Of a stretch of 64,000 bases of DNA, positions 1 through 9,694 are shown in pieces. The translations under genes and the position numbers were made by a program. The stretch is taken from the NCBI RefSeq assembly GCF_000158095.2, contig NZ_CM011002.1, positions 735,541-799,540 of the forward strand, given 5' to 3'. Source of the stretch: Roseibium alexandrii DFL-11 (GTDB lineage Bacteria > Pseudomonadota > Alphaproteobacteria > Rhizobiales > Stappiaceae). Numbering within the stretch: position 1 is the first letter of the stretch; each line of letters starts with the position of its first letter. Below the pieces are notes generated by a model that saw nothing but the letters and a program-made list of their open reading frames with translations, was not told the origin of the DNA and searched no databases.

Positions 1-441
1 AGCGGGCAGGTCATCTTCTGCATCCGGATCAAATCCATGCATGTAGAACGCCCACTGTAGCCCCACCAAAGCACCCTTGATAGGTCGCATTAGGGCTAAA
101 GACAAAATGATGGTCAGCGGGATCCAGATGGCCATGTGGATCCAGAGTTCCGGCCGCCACATCATTTCTACGATCAAAAGGCCCGGAATGATGATGTGGC
201 CAACGATCGTGATCGTGAAATAGGGCGGGGCATCGTCTGCGCGCTGATGGTGGAACTCTTCGCCGCAATTGCTGCAAGCATCCTGGGTTGCCAGAAATCC
301 ATCGAAAAGCTGACCTTTGCCACAGGACATGCAGCGGCCCATGGCGCCGCGCATCATTGCCTGCATGAGAGGACGTTTGAGTTTTTCCGGCGCTTCGTCG
401 ATGGTCTCCTCAACGCCGTTCAATTCATACCGGACCGTCAC
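1..441 (-). CDS. DUF983 family membrane protein (partial, runs off left edge)
   Basis: Small membrane protein of unknown function; 147 codons are visible and the C-terminus lies outside the window. The soluble N-terminus carries two Cys pairs, CMSCGKGQLF (residues 37-46) and CSNCG (56-60), the zinc-ribbon-like signature of DUF983. Two hydrophobic segments follow at about 74-94 and 101-118. The start is GTG at 441, because an in-frame TAG (448-450, also the rnr stop) lies just upstream. The gap to rnr is only 6 bp, so the two are probably co-transcribed. DUF983 beside rnr is a usual arrangement in alphaproteobacteria. The family call is firm; the role is unknown. Confidence 0.85.
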   Translation of the reverse strand, partial: MTVRYELNGVEETIDEAPEKLKRPLMQAMMRGAMGRCMSCGKGQLFDGFLATQDACSNCGEEFHHQRADDAPPYFTITIVGHIIIPGLLIVEMMWRPELWIHMAIWIPLTIILSLALMRPIKGALVGLQWAFYMHGFDPDAEDDLPA

Positions 442-447
442 TTTAAC

Positions 448-2793
448 CTACCTTCGGGTCTTTTTCCGCGGAGCGGCCTTGCCCTTCGGGCCCTTGGGGC
501 CGCCCGTCGCGCTGCCACGTGCGCCTCCCTTCGGAGGACCGCGCCGTGCCTTGGGCATCGGTTTGCGGATCGCCTTTCCGGCAATCCGTCCGTGGCTCAC
601 AACTTCAAACGTCAAAGAGCCGGCGAATGGAGCTGCATCCACAAGCCGGACTTCGACCTGATCCCCAAGTTGGTAGGTTTCGCCGGTTTTGTCACCTATC
701 AGGGCGTGCGACGCTTCGTCGTAGCGGTAATAATCGAGCCCGATGGTGGAGGCGGGAACGAACCCGTCTGCGCCCGTGTCCTCCAGGCGGATGAACATTC
801 CGGATTTGACCACTCCGGCAATCCGGCCCTGGAATGTGGCGCCAACCTGATCGCTCATCCACAGGGCAATCAACCGGTCGATCGTGTCGCGTTCGGCGAG
901 CATGGCCCGGCGCTCGGCGCCGGAAATCTCGCCGCCAATTGCCTCCAGCTTGCTTTCAACGCCTTCCGGCAAACCGTCCTTGCCGAGCCCAAGCGCCGAG
1001 ATCAGGCCCCGGTGGACGATGAGGTCGGCATAGCGGCGGATCGGTGACGTGAAGTGCGCATAGCGGCGCAAGTTGAGACCAAAGTGACCGATGTTCTGCG
1101 GGTTGTATTCCGCCTGCGCCTGGCTGCGCAGGACAATTTCGTTGACCAAATGCGCCTGGGAAGTGTCCTTGACCTTCTTCAAAATGCCATTGAACACCGA
1201 AGGCCGCAAACCGCCAGAGGAAGGCAGCTTCATGTCGATCGTCGACAGGAATTCCTTCAGGTTCTCCAGCTTTTCCGGCGTTGAGGCATCGTGTACCCGG
1301 TAGAGCAGGGGCGTCTTTTTCTTTTCCAGCGTTTCGGCAGCCGCAACGTTTGCCTGGATCATGAATTCTTCGATAAGCTTGTGCGCATCGAGACGCTCAG
1401 GCACGTAGACATGGTCAACGGTGCCGTCTTCCTTCAGCTTGATCTTGCGTTCCGGCAAATCCAGTTCCAGCGGCTCGCGCGCTTCCCTGCCTTTTTGAAG
1501 AACGGCATAGGCGGCCCAGAGCGGCTTCAGAACACCGTCCAGCAGCGTTTCTGTCTTCTCGTCAGTGACGCCGTCAATCGCCTTTTGCGCCTGGATGTAG
1601 GAGAGCTTTGCGGCCGAGCGCATCAGCACGCGGTGGAACGTATGGCTGATCTTGCGGCCGGTCTTGTCGAAGACCATGCGCACGCCCATTGCCGGTTTGT
1701 CTTCCTTTTCCCGCAATGAACACAGCTGGTTGGATATGCGCTCCGGCAACATCGGGATCACCCGGTCCGGGAAATAGACCGAGTTGCCGCGTAGGTTTGC
1801 TTCCCGGTCCATCGGTGAGCCCGGCGTGACGTAATGCGCGACGTCGGCAATCGCCACGTAGGCAACATAGCCGCCTTCGTTGTCCGGATTCTCGTCCGGT
1901 TCGGCGTAAACCGCATCGTCATGATCCTTGGCATCGGGCGGGTCGATGGTGACCAGCGGGATCTGGCGCCAGTCTTCGCGCTGTCCAAGCTTATCAACCG
2001 GCTTGGCGCTTTCTGCCTGAACCTCGACCGCATTCGGGAAGACATGCGGAATGCCATGGGAATGCAGGGCAATCTCGGAAACTGCTTTCTCGGAGTTCAT
2101 CGAGCCAAAGCGTTCCACGATACCGGCGCGCGGATGGCCATACTTCCCGGACCGTGAAATCTGGACGCTGACGAGATCGCCGTCCTCGGCTTCCTTCATC
2201 TCCGCCGGATCGACATCCAGTTCGCGCTGTTTGCGGTCGATGGGTTCCAGATAAGGCGGACGGTTGCCGTCACGCTTTCTGAGGATGCCCAGAATTGCGC
2301 CTTGGCGTTTTTCCAGAACCCGAATGACCCGTGCTGTGAATTCTGCTTCCGAGCCGCTGTCGCCTTCGCTCAGGCGGATTAGGGCCCGGTCGCCAAGTCC
2401 GGGCTGGGTGTTTTTGGTTTTGCCGGCAAGGATCAAGATTTGCGGCGGATTGCCGGCTTCATCGTCCCAATCGACCGGCGTGCCAAGCAGGTCGCCATCA
2501 GATGTGCGGGCAACCGTGTTGGCGACAAACACCGGTGGCAGGTCGCCCGGCCGGATCATGCGCTTGTTGCGCTTCTCAATGAGGCCGTCTTCAGCCAGAT
2601 CCTTGAGGATCTTTTTCAGATGGATGCGCGCACCACCGATAATGCCGAAATGGCGCGCGATTTCGCGCTTGCCCGCCCGGCCCGGATTGTCGGCGACGAA
2701 GGCCAGGATGTCCTCGCGGGAGGGCATGTCACCTGGCACTTTGGCGTGTTTGCGTTTTGTGTGTTTCCGCGTGTTGATGCGTTTTGCGCTCAA
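448..2793 (-). CDS. rnr: Ribonuclease R
   Basis: Processive 3'-5' exoribonuclease of the RNB (RNase II) family that degrades structured RNA in the cytoplasm. The 781-residue product has a basic N-terminus and winged-helix segment (about 20-75), cold-shock-like domains, the RNB catalytic core with the acidic motif IDPPDAKDHDDAVY near residue 285, an S1 domain near 640-720 (GRIAGVVKSGMF), and a Lys/Arg/Gly-rich tail typical of RNase R. The start is TTG at 2793 and overlaps the topA stop (TTGA), implying translational coupling. It has no strong ribosome binding site, and an internal ATG at codon 23 is the alternative. Part of the topA-rnr-DUF983 operon. Confidence 0.95.
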   Translation of the reverse strand: MSAKRINTRKHTKRKHAKVPGDMPSREDILAFVADNPGRAGKREIARHFGIIGGARIHLKKILKDLAEDGLIEKRNKRMIRPGDLPPVFVANTVARTSDGDLLGTPVDWDDEAGNPPQILILAGKTKNTQPGLGDRALIRLSEGDSGSEAEFTARVIRVLEKRQGAILGILRKRDGNRPPYLEPIDRKQRELDVDPAEMKEAEDGDLVSVQISRSGKYGHPRAGIVERFGSMNSEKAVSEIALHSHGIPHVFPNAVEVQAESAKPVDKLGQREDWRQIPLVTIDPPDAKDHDDAVYAEPDENPDNEGGYVAYVAIADVAHYVTPGSPMDREANLRGNSVYFPDRVIPMLPERISNQLCSLREKEDKPAMGVRMVFDKTGRKISHTFHRVLMRSAAKLSYIQAQKAIDGVTDEKTETLLDGVLKPLWAAYAVLQKGREAREPLELDLPERKIKLKEDGTVDHVYVPERLDAHKLIEEFMIQANVAAAETLEKKKTPLLYRVHDASTPEKLENLKEFLSTIDMKLPSSGGLRPSVFNGILKKVKDTSQAHLVNEIVLRSQAQAEYNPQNIGHFGLNLRRYAHFTSPIRRYADLIVHRGLISALGLGKDGLPEGVESKLEAIGGEISGAERRAMLAERDTIDRLIALWMSDQVGATFQGRIAGVVKSGMFIRLEDTGADGFVPASTIGLDYYRYDEASHALIGDKTGETYQLGDQVEVRLVDAAPFAGSLTFEVVSHGRIAGKAIRKPMPKARRGPPKGGARGSATGGPKGPKGKAAPRKKTRR

Positions 2794-5531
2794 GAGGGGT
2801 CGTCCCAGGGCACTTCTTCAGACTTTGCGTCCACCTCGGCCTTGGCCGCGGATTTTGCCGTTGTCTTCTTGGCTGCCGTTTTCTTGGCAGCAGGCTTCTT
2901 GGAGGTGGTCTTTTCCTCACCGTCCTTGGCCGCTGCCTTTTTGCTTGTTGTCTTTTTCGCAGTGGTTTTCTTTGCGGGGGTCTTCTTGGCGGCCGCCTTT
3001 TTCTTGGTGCCACCTTTGGCCGCGATCAGTTCCACAGCCTGTTCCATGGTCACCGCTTCCGGAGCAGTGTCCTTGGGCAGCGTCGCGTTGACCTTGCCAT
3101 GTTTGACGTAAGGCCCATAGCGGCCGTCATAGACGTTGACCGGTCCGCCTTCGGACGGATGCTCGCCAAGTTCCTTCAGCGGCGTTGCCGCGGCGCCCCG
3201 GCGTCCGCCACCCTTGGCGCGTTTTTCTGCCAGTGCATCGACGGCGCGGTTGATGCCGACGGAAAACACCTCGTCCGGCGAAGAGAGATTGGCATAGGTG
3301 CCGTCATGCAACACGAACGGGCCGTAGCGTCCAAGGCCGGCCGTGATCATCTTGCCGTCTTCCGGATGCTCGCCGACTTCCCGTGGCAGCGACAGCAGCT
3401 GCAAGGCCTTTTCAAGATCCATGTCTGCCGCAGACCAGCCTTTCGGCAGCGACGAGCGCTTCGGCTTGGCTTCGTTTCCGAGCTGAACATAAGGGCCAAA
3501 CCGTCCGGTGCGCAGCGAGACTTCCATGCCGGTTTCCGGATCCTCACCGAAGACCTTCGGGCCGTCATCGGCCTCACCCTCTTCGCCGCTCGGTTTGCCC
3601 AGCTGGCGGGTGTAACCGCATTCCGGGTAGTTTTCGCAGCCTATAAAGGCACCCCAACGGCTGACTTTCAGGGACAGTTTACCTGTGTCACAGGCTGGAC
3701 ATTTGCGCGGATCAGTGCCGTCTTCCTTTTCCGGGAAGATATGCGGCCCGAGGAGTTCGTTCAGGGAATCAATGACCTCGGCAACACGCAAGTCCTTGAT
3801 CTCGTCGACCGAGCCAGAGAAGGCCGTCCAGAAATCCTTCAGGACGTCGAGCCAGGAGAGTTCGCCGGCTGAAATCTTGTCGAGCTGTTCTTCCAGGCTG
3901 GCCGTAAAATCGAACTCCACGTAGCGCCGGAAAAAACTTTCCAGGAACGCGGTGACAATCCGGCCCTTGTCCTGTGGGACCAGCTGTTTTTTCTCCAGCT
4001 CTACATATTCGCGGTCGCGCAGGGTTTGCAGCGTGGAGGCGTATGTGGACGGGCGGCCAATGCCGAGCTCTTCCATCTTCTTGACCAGGCTCGCCTCGGT
4101 GTAGCGCGGCGGCGGGGTGGTGAAGTGCTGGGCGGAATTGATCGGCTCTGCGGTACCGTCGATGGAGGTCGCGGTCAGTGCCGCGCCCTGATCAACGGCC
4201 GGAAGGCGCTTGGAGCCTTCCTCGTCGTCGTCGTCGCGGCTTTCCTGATAAAGCGCCAGAAACCCGTCAAAGCGTACAACCGACCCGGTTGCGCGCAGAT
4301 TTGCGCGTTTGCCGGAGCCGTCCGCGAGAATTTCAATTGTTGTACGCTCGAGAACGGCCGATTCCATTTGGGAGGCCATGGTGCGCTTCCAGATCAGCTC
4401 ATAGAGCTTGGCCTGATCCTGGTCGAGGAACGCGGCGACATCTTTCGGGCGGCGGGCGAGATCAGTTGGACGGATCGCCTCGTGCGCTTCTTGCGCGTTT
4501 TTGGCCTTGGAGGAATAGGCGCGCGGCTTTTCGGGAACATATTTGTCGCCGAAATCCTGTCCGATGACCGAGCGGGCCGCGGCAATCGCTTCTCCTGCAA
4601 TTGAGACGCCGTCGGTACGCATGTAGGTGATAAGGCCGGAGGTCTCGCCGCCTATGGATATGCCTTCATAGAGCTTCTGGGCCACCTGCATGGTGCGCGA
4701 GGCGGAGAAGCCGAGCTTGCGGGACGCTTCCTGCTGCAGGGTCGAGGTGGTAAAGGGTGCCGCCGGATTGCGCTTGGCCGGCTTGGAGGCAACGCTGTCG
4801 ACCTTGAAGCTGGCGCTTTCCAGCATGGTTTTGATGGCGCCAGCTTCTTCGCCCGTCTTGACGTCGAGGCGGCCAATTTTCTTGCCGTCATAGCCGGTCA
4901 GACCTGCCTGGAACACGTCGCCGGCCGGTGTTTTCATGCCGGCAAAGATCGACCAGTATTCCTGTGGGTTGAAGGTTTCGATCTCCATTTCCCGGTCGCA
5001 GATGAGACGGAGCGCCACAGACTGCACACGGCCGGCTGAACGGGCGCCTGGCAATTTGCGCCACAGAACCGGAGACAGGGTAAAACCGACCAGATAGTCG
5101 AGCGCACGGCGGGCGAGGTAAGCATCGACAAGCGGTGTGTCCAGCTGGCGCGGATTGTCCATCGCCTCAAGGATCGCCTTCTTGGTGATCGCGTTGAACA
5201 CCACCCGCTCAATCTGTTTGTCCTTCAAAACGCGCTTCTTCTGAAGAACTTCCAAAACGTGCCACGAAATCGCTTCCCCTTCGCGGTCGGGGTCAGTTGC
5301 AAGAATGAGGCGGTCGGCATCCTTGACCGCACTGGCGATCTCGCTCAGCCGCTTCTGGGACTTGCTGTCGACCTGCCAGCTCATGGCGAAGTCTTCGTCG
5401 GGTTTGACCGAACCGTCTTTGGGGGGCAGGTCCCGCACATGACCATAAGAGGCCAGAACGGTATAATCCGAGCCCAAATACTTGTTGATCGTCTTGGCTT
5501 TCGCCGGCGATTCCACAATGACGACGTTCAT
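2790..5531 (-). CDS. topA: DNA topoisomerase I
   Basis: Type IA topoisomerase that relaxes negative supercoils. The 913-residue product begins with a TOPRIM domain holding the DPDREGE acidic motif (residues 80-86). The catalytic tyrosine lies in ITYMRTDG near residue 302. A four-Cys zinc finger starts at CPACDTG near 605, followed by several C-terminal repeat domains with the RYGPY / RFGPYV pattern and a long Lys-Ala-Thr-rich tail (about residues 845-900). Such tails are common in alphaproteobacterial TopA and probably bind DNA. The 3' end overlaps the rnr start by 4 bp. The tail-coding DNA is low-complexity and is not a separate repeat element. Confidence 0.97.
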   Translation of the reverse strand: MNVVIVESPAKAKTINKYLGSDYTVLASYGHVRDLPPKDGSVKPDEDFAMSWQVDSKSQKRLSEIASAVKDADRLILATDPDREGEAISWHVLEVLQKKRVLKDKQIERVVFNAITKKAILEAMDNPRQLDTPLVDAYLARRALDYLVGFTLSPVLWRKLPGARSAGRVQSVALRLICDREMEIETFNPQEYWSIFAGMKTPAGDVFQAGLTGYDGKKIGRLDVKTGEEAGAIKTMLESASFKVDSVASKPAKRNPAAPFTTSTLQQEASRKLGFSASRTMQVAQKLYEGISIGGETSGLITYMRTDGVSIAGEAIAAARSVIGQDFGDKYVPEKPRAYSSKAKNAQEAHEAIRPTDLARRPKDVAAFLDQDQAKLYELIWKRTMASQMESAVLERTTIEILADGSGKRANLRATGSVVRFDGFLALYQESRDDDDEEGSKRLPAVDQGAALTATSIDGTAEPINSAQHFTTPPPRYTEASLVKKMEELGIGRPSTYASTLQTLRDREYVELEKKQLVPQDKGRIVTAFLESFFRRYVEFDFTASLEEQLDKISAGELSWLDVLKDFWTAFSGSVDEIKDLRVAEVIDSLNELLGPHIFPEKEDGTDPRKCPACDTGKLSLKVSRWGAFIGCENYPECGYTRQLGKPSGEEGEADDGPKVFGEDPETGMEVSLRTGRFGPYVQLGNEAKPKRSSLPKGWSAADMDLEKALQLLSLPREVGEHPEDGKMITAGLGRYGPFVLHDGTYANLSSPDEVFSVGINRAVDALAEKRAKGGGRRGAAATPLKELGEHPSEGGPVNVYDGRYGPYVKHGKVNATLPKDTAPEAVTMEQAVELIAAKGGTKKKAAAKKTPAKKTTAKKTTSKKAAAKDGEEKTTSKKPAAKKTAAKKTTAKSAAKAEVDAKSEEVPWDDPS

Positions 5532-5706
5532 TCTTACCCAAATTTTTTGTGCCGGGACGGAGGAGTTCGCCCGGGAGAGAAGCTGGTTTTGTGGCGCAGA
5601 CGATCACGGATCATGCGCCGCGTGTCAAATGGACCTTTGCGCGACCGGGGTCAAGCTGTCCGTTTTGCAGAGAGGTTATCCACTGTCTTATACGGGGAAA
5701 ATATCC

Positions 5707-6843
5707 TTATAAAAGCAGCGATATTTTATTGCCGCGGTGCCGCTCGAGCCGCCCGGCGAGTTCGAGCTCCAACAAAATGATGTGCACCATCCGCGGCGGC
5801 ACGGCCGCAAACCGGATCAGTTCATCAAGATCGACCGGTGTGGGGCCGAGGGCGGATATGATGCGGGCGCGCAGGCTCTCGTCCGGTTCCTGAGCTGCCG
5901 AGAAAAGATCCTTTTCCGGTTCATTCAAGTCCTGATCGAACGGCAGGACAGGTTCGATCCTGTTCCCAAGATCCTCCAGAACATCTTTTGCGTTTGTCAC
6001 CAGCGCCGCGCCCTGGCGGATAAGGCTGTTGGCACCGTCCGAGCGCGGGTCAAGAGGGGAGCCGGGAACTGCGAAAATGTCCCGGTTCTGCTCAAGCGCA
6101 AACCGCGCCGTGTGGAGTGACCCGGATTTCTTGGCAGCTTCAATCACGATGACGCCGAGCGAAACGCCAGAGATCAAGCGGTTGCGCCGGGGGAAATCGC
6201 GTCCGCGAGGTTTCCAGCCGAACGGCATTTCGCTGATCACCGCACCGCCAGTTTGAAGGATCGCCGCGAGAAGGCGGTCATGATCACTCGGGTAGAGCAC
6301 ATCGATCCCGCCGGCAAAGACAGCCACAGTCCCCGTTGAGAGCGCTGCTTCGTGAGCTGCGGCATCTATGCCGCGGGCAAGGCCGGAGGCGATGACGAAC
6401 TCGGCGTTTCCAAGATCCCGGGCGAACATTGCGGCCAGTTTCCGGCCCGACAGCGAGGCGTTGCGCGCCCCGACGATCGCCAGCGTCTTGTGCCGGGCAG
6501 TGACAGATCCCCCCTTGAGGGACAAAAGCGGTGGCGGTCCGTCGATGTGACGCAGATGCGGCGGATACTCCGGCTCGCCAAGGGCAACAAGGCGGGCGCC
6601 GGACCGGGCGTGGGCCTCAAGTTCGGCTTCCGCATCGTCTTGCGTGCAGAGCCTGTAGCTTTTTTTGCCGCCCCGCCTGGAAAGTTCAGGGAGAAGCTGC
6701 AGGGCCTTTTCGGCAGATCCAGTATGATTCAGAAGATCACGGAAAGTGGTGGGGCCAACATTTTCCGACCGTATTAAACGCAGCCAGGCAAGGCGTTGGG
6801 CCTCTGAGAGGCGAAGGGTTTTATCGTGGGCCGGGCTTCTCAC
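5707..6843 (-). CDS. dprA: DNA processing protein DprA
   Basis: Rossmann-fold protein that binds incoming single-stranded DNA and loads RecA during natural transformation. The 378-residue product has an N-terminal helical domain ([13 protein letters not shown]), the core motifs [22 protein letters not shown] and GGIDVLYP, the RNRLISG motif, and a C-terminal winged-helix domain (about 320-378). The start is GTG at 6843, which overlaps the plsY stop as GTGA. A longer frame exists upstream but only reads through plsY in another frame. Translational coupling to plsY is likely. A 175-bp gap separates it from topA. DprA alone does not show that the cell is competent. Confidence 0.93.
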   Translation of the reverse strand: MRSPAHDKTLRLSEAQRLAWLRLIRSENVGPTTFRDLLNHTGSAEKALQLLPELSRRGGKKSYRLCTQDDAEAELEAHARSGARLVALGEPEYPPHLRHIDGPPPLLSLKGGSVTARHKTLAIVGARNASLSGRKLAAMFARDLGNAEFVIASGLARGIDAAAHEAALSTGTVAVFAGGIDVLYPSDHDRLLAAILQTGGAVISEMPFGWKPRGRDFPRRNRLISGVSLGVIVIEAAKKSGSLHTARFALEQNRDIFAVPGSPLDPRSDGANSLIRQGAALVTNAKDVLEDLGNRIEPVLPFDQDLNEPEKDLFSAAQEPDESLRARIISALGPTPVDLDELIRFAAVPPRMVHIILLELELAGRLERHRGNKISLLL

Positions 6844-7502
6844 CCGTCTCCCGGTGACGGCTCGGAGACCGAAGCCTCTGCCGGTCGCGATTTCTTGCCG
6901 ATCTTGCTCTCCTGTCCTTTGAGGAGCCGGCCGATATTCTCGTGATGTTTGGCCCAGAGCAAGAGGGTGAGCACCAGAAACATCTCGCCCAGCTGAAACT
7001 GGCTGAAGCCGAAATACAGAATAATGGGCGTAACGGCCGAGGCGGTCAGGGCCGACAGTGAGGAGTACCGGAAGACAACGGCCATGCCGACCCAGGTGAG
7101 AGCCGCGATCAGGAACATCGGCCAATAAAGGCCCAAGAGGATGCCGAGATAGGTAGCAACACCCTTGCCGCCCTTGAATTTCAGCCAGACCGGAAAGAGG
7201 TGACCGAGAAACGCGCCAAACCCAGCAATCAAGGCCGTATCCGGCCCGAACCGGGCCGCAATCAGGACCGCAACGGTGCCTTTCAGCGCATCGCCCAGAA
7301 GTGTTGCCGCCGCCAGCTTCTTGCTGCCTGTGCGCAGGACATTGGTGGTGCCGATGTTGCCGGAGCCGATCTCGCGGATATCGCCATGCCCACCGAGTTT
7401 CGTCAGGATCAGGCCAAACGGAATGGTGCCAAGCAAATAGCCAAAGGCGAGTGCGGCCAGATAATAGGGCCAGGCAAATTCCCAGCTGATCGGATCAGGC
7501 AT
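6840..7502 (-). CDS. plsY: Glycerol-3-phosphate acyltransferase PlsY
   Basis: Inner-membrane enzyme that transfers the acyl group from acyl-phosphate to glycerol 3-phosphate, the first acylation in phospholipid synthesis. The 220-residue product has at least five hydrophobic segments and the family motifs [12 protein letters not shown] (about residues 46-57), [15 protein letters not shown] (about 106-120) and a late cytoplasmic loop. The C-terminal 25 residues are polar. The start is ATG at 7502. It lies between the pyrimidine genes and dprA, the usual pyrC-plsY-dprA order of Hyphomicrobiales, but here separated from pyrC' by an inserted peroxiredoxin gene on the other strand. Confidence 0.96.
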   Translation of the reverse strand: MPDPISWEFAWPYYLAALAFGYLLGTIPFGLILTKLGGHGDIREIGSGNIGTTNVLRTGSKKLAAATLLGDALKGTVAVLIAARFGPDTALIAGFGAFLGHLFPVWLKFKGGKGVATYLGILLGLYWPMFLIAALTWVGMAVVFRYSSLSALTASAVTPIILYFGFSQFQLGEMFLVLTLLLWAKHHENIGRLLKGQESKIGKKSRPAEASVSEPSPGDG

Positions 7503-7577
7503 TTTTTGTTCTTCTCCCGAGTGCGCGGGGCAGGGTCTGCATAAGAATTCCCACCTTAAACCAAAGCGCTCCTATTA

Positions 7578-7692
7578 CCGTCATACCCGGACTTGATCCG
7601 GGTATCCATACCGTTTCGTTTCAAAAGCATACCGCCAGTGCTTGTGGCTTCGAAGCGGCATGGATTGCTGGATCAAGTCCGGCAATGACGGC
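7578..7692. repeat. Palindromic intergenic repeat, copy 1
   Basis: Intergenic inverted-repeat element between divergent plsY and the peroxiredoxin gene. The left part contains an 8-bp hairpin, ATACCCGG-acttgat-CCGGGTAT (7583-7605). The right part contains GGATCAAGTCCG (7670-7681), the reverse complement of the left CGGACTTGATCC (7589-7600). The ends CCGTCAT (7578-7584) and ATGACGG (7685-7691) also pair. It has no coding capacity. Related elements occur near 46774, 49668, 52062, 53931 and 55155. Confidence 0.8.
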
Positions 7693-7790
7693 CATGAAAA
7701 CCTGCTCCAGCAAATTGATTGACTTCCTTGCCAAATTACGGCGCTGTGCCAAAAAGCGGTTTAAAGTATCTACCCACCTGGAGAATATCC

Positions 7791-8354
7791 GTGAGCCTGA
7801 CAGATGTGGATTGGTCGAAATTGCCGGCGCCAGAGGATGACAGCACGGCTGCGCGTGTTGAGGGCACGACACTGCCTCAGCTGGAATTGGCGGCAACGGA
7901 TGGCAGCAAGGTGCATCTGGCGGACCTTACCGGGACCAGTGTGATTTACATCTACCCCAAGACAGGGCAGCCGGGTGTGCCCTTGCCGGACGGCTGGGAC
8001 ACGATCCCTGGTGCGCGGGGCTGCACGCCGCAATCCTGTGCCTTCCGGGATCATTATAAAGAACTTTCGGCCCTTGGCGCCGGTCATATCTTCGGTCTGT
8101 CGACCCAATCGACGGCCTACCAGGCGGAGGCCGTCGAGCGTCTTCATTTGCCGTTTCCGCTGTTGTCGGACGCGGATCTGACCTTCACGAATGCCCTTGA
8201 TTTGCCGTCCTTCGAAGCCGATGGTCAGACGCTTTTGAAGCGCCTAACTTTGATTGTCCGAGACGGCGTCGTGATCAAAGCATTCTATCCGGTGTTTCCG
8301 CCGGACCGGAACGCTGCCGATGTCATGGCGTGGCTGGAAGAGAACCCTGCCTGA
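7791..8354 (+). CDS. Peroxiredoxin (AhpC/TSA, PrxQ-like)
   Basis: Thiol peroxidase reducing H2O2 or organic peroxides in the cytoplasm. The 187-residue product has the thioredoxin-fold core with YPKTGQPG followed by a family insertion and GCTPQSCAFRDHY (about residues 77-89). The first Cys is the expected peroxidatic residue and the second, five residues later, the resolving one, as in PrxQ/BCP proteins. GTG at 7791 is chosen as start because GGAG lies 7 bp upstream (7780-7783); the longer in-frame extension lacks such a site and runs toward the repeat element. The gene interrupts the pyrB-pyrC'-plsY-dprA series on the opposite strand and converges on pyrC'. Confidence 0.88.
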   Translation: MSLTDVDWSKLPAPEDDSTAARVEGTTLPQLELAATDGSKVHLADLTGTSVIYIYPKTGQPGVPLPDGWDTIPGARGCTPQSCAFRDHYKELSALGAGHIFGLSTQSTAYQAEAVERLHLPFPLLSDADLTFTNALDLPSFEADGQTLLKRLTLIVRDGVVIKAFYPVFPPDRNAADVMAWLEENPA

Positions 8355-8372
8355 CATCGGCTAGACGGTTAC

Positions 8373-9674
8373 TTACCCATGCGCAAAGACGGTTTTGCCG
8401 CCGACCACGGTGCGCATCACACGGCCCGAGAAGCGGGCGTCTTCGAATGGGGAGTTTTTGGAGCGCGAGCGGATGGCGCTCTTTTCCAGAACCCAGGGCC
8501 GGTCGAGGTCAAAGACAGTGACATCGGCTGGCGCGCCTTTTGAAAGCCGTCCGGTTTCAAGGCCCAGCCGGTCTGCCGGATTGTAGGTCATCGCCGCAAG
8601 CAGTGTTTTCAGGTCCACTTGTTCTGCGTGGTACAGGCGCAGGCTCGCCGCAAGCAGGGTTTCCAAGCCGATCGCGCCGTCTTCAGCTTCCGCCCAGGGG
8701 TGGCGTTTGGTTTCGACGTCCTGCGGATCGTGATTGGAGCAGATGATGTCGATCGTGCCGTCGGCAATCGCCGCGATCATCGCCTGCCGGTCGTCTTCAT
8801 CGCGCAGGGGCGGCGACATCTTGAAGAAGGTGCGGTAAGCGCCGATGTCGTTTTCATTGTGCGTCAGGTGATTGATCGAGATCCCTGCCGTGATGTTCAG
8901 CCCCCGGCCTTTGCCAGTTCGGATGATATCGGCGCTTTCCGAGGTGGAGATCAGGTTCGCATGGTATTTGCCCTTGGACATCCCAACGAGGCGCAGGTCG
9001 CGTTCCAGCATGATGATTTCCGCCTCGCGCGGCACACCGGAGAGGCCCTTCCAGCTGGCGTTGAGTCCGGCGTTCATCACGCCGCCGGCAAGGGCCGGGT
9101 CTTCGGTATGGTGGATCACAAGCGCATCGAAATCGCGGGCATAGGTCATGATCCGGCGCAGAATTTGCGGGTTCTGCACGGACTTGTGGCCATTGCTGAA
9201 GGCGACTGCACCAGCTTCCTTCAACAGGCCGATCTCGGTCATTTCAACGCCCGCAAGACCCTTGGTGAGGGCGGCAAGCGGCAGAACGTTCACACTCGCC
9301 GTGTCGCGGGCGCGCCGGTGGATGAAGTCGACCAGCGCTGGATCGTCAATCACCGGATCGGTGTCCGGCATGGTGCATATTGTGGTGATGCCGCCTGCTG
9401 CAGCAGCTTCCGAGGCGCTTGCGAGCGTTTCGCGGTGTTCTGCGCCGGGTTCTCCGACCGACACACACATGTCGATGAGGCCCGGGCAGGCGATGGCGCC
9501 CTTGCAGTCGATGAGTTCGGCGCCGTAAGGCGCGCCCTGATTGGCGGCTTCCGGCCCGGCGGCAAGAATGGTGCCGTCGGCGATGATGATCGATCCTGGC
9601 GCGTCCAGATCGCGCGCCGGATCAATCACTCTGGCGTTTGAAAGAACCAGAGGTTTGGGTGTGTCGAGTGCCAC
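8373..9674 (-). CDS. pyrC': Dihydroorotase-like protein, catalytically inactive (PyrC')
   Basis: Member of the dihydroorotase/amidohydrolase family, 433 residues, directly after pyrB. The metal-binding motif normally read as DMHVHLREPG is DMCVSVGEPG here (Cys70 and Ser72 replace both His), and the catalytic TDHAPH motif reads SNHDPQ (near residue 312), so the Asp is Asn. It should therefore bind no catalytic zinc. In Pseudomonas an inactive PyrC' of this kind is a structural subunit of the PyrB holoenzyme, and I infer the same here; an active PyrC must lie elsewhere. GTG at 9674 is the start, with AGAGGA 8 bp upstream (9683-9688); a TTG at 9698 overlapping the pyrB stop has no such site. Confidence 0.9.
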   Translation of the reverse strand: MALDTPKPLVLSNARVIDPARDLDAPGSIIIADGTILAAGPEAANQGAPYGAELIDCKGAIACPGLIDMCVSVGEPGAEHRETLASASEAAAAGGITTICTMPDTDPVIDDPALVDFIHRRARDTASVNVLPLAALTKGLAGVEMTEIGLLKEAGAVAFSNGHKSVQNPQILRRIMTYARDFDALVIHHTEDPALAGGVMNAGLNASWKGLSGVPREAEIIMLERDLRLVGMSKGKYHANLISTSESADIIRTGKGRGLNITAGISINHLTHNENDIGAYRTFFKMSPPLRDEDDRQAMIAAIADGTIDIICSNHDPQDVETKRHPWAEAEDGAIGLETLLAASLRLYHAEQVDLKTLLAAMTYNPADRLGLETGRLSKGAPADVTVFDLDRPWVLEKSAIRSRSKNSPFEDARFSGRVMRTVVGGKTVFAHG

Positions 9675-9694
9675 GGTGTTTGTCCTCTGGAGTT

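Noticed and set aside
136..1047. Long plus-strand frame (303 codons) across the DUF983 and rnr genes
   Set aside because: It is the antisense of well-recognised coding sequence and has no domain or ribosome binding site; such frames are common in GC-rich DNA.
2820..3010. Repetitive DNA resembling a tandem repeat
   Set aside because: It encodes the low-complexity Lys/Ala/Thr tail of topoisomerase I.
2784..3872. Long plus-strand frame (362 codons) antisense to topA
   Set aside because: Its Phe/Leu/Gly-rich start is the reverse of the Lys-Ala tail codons of topA.
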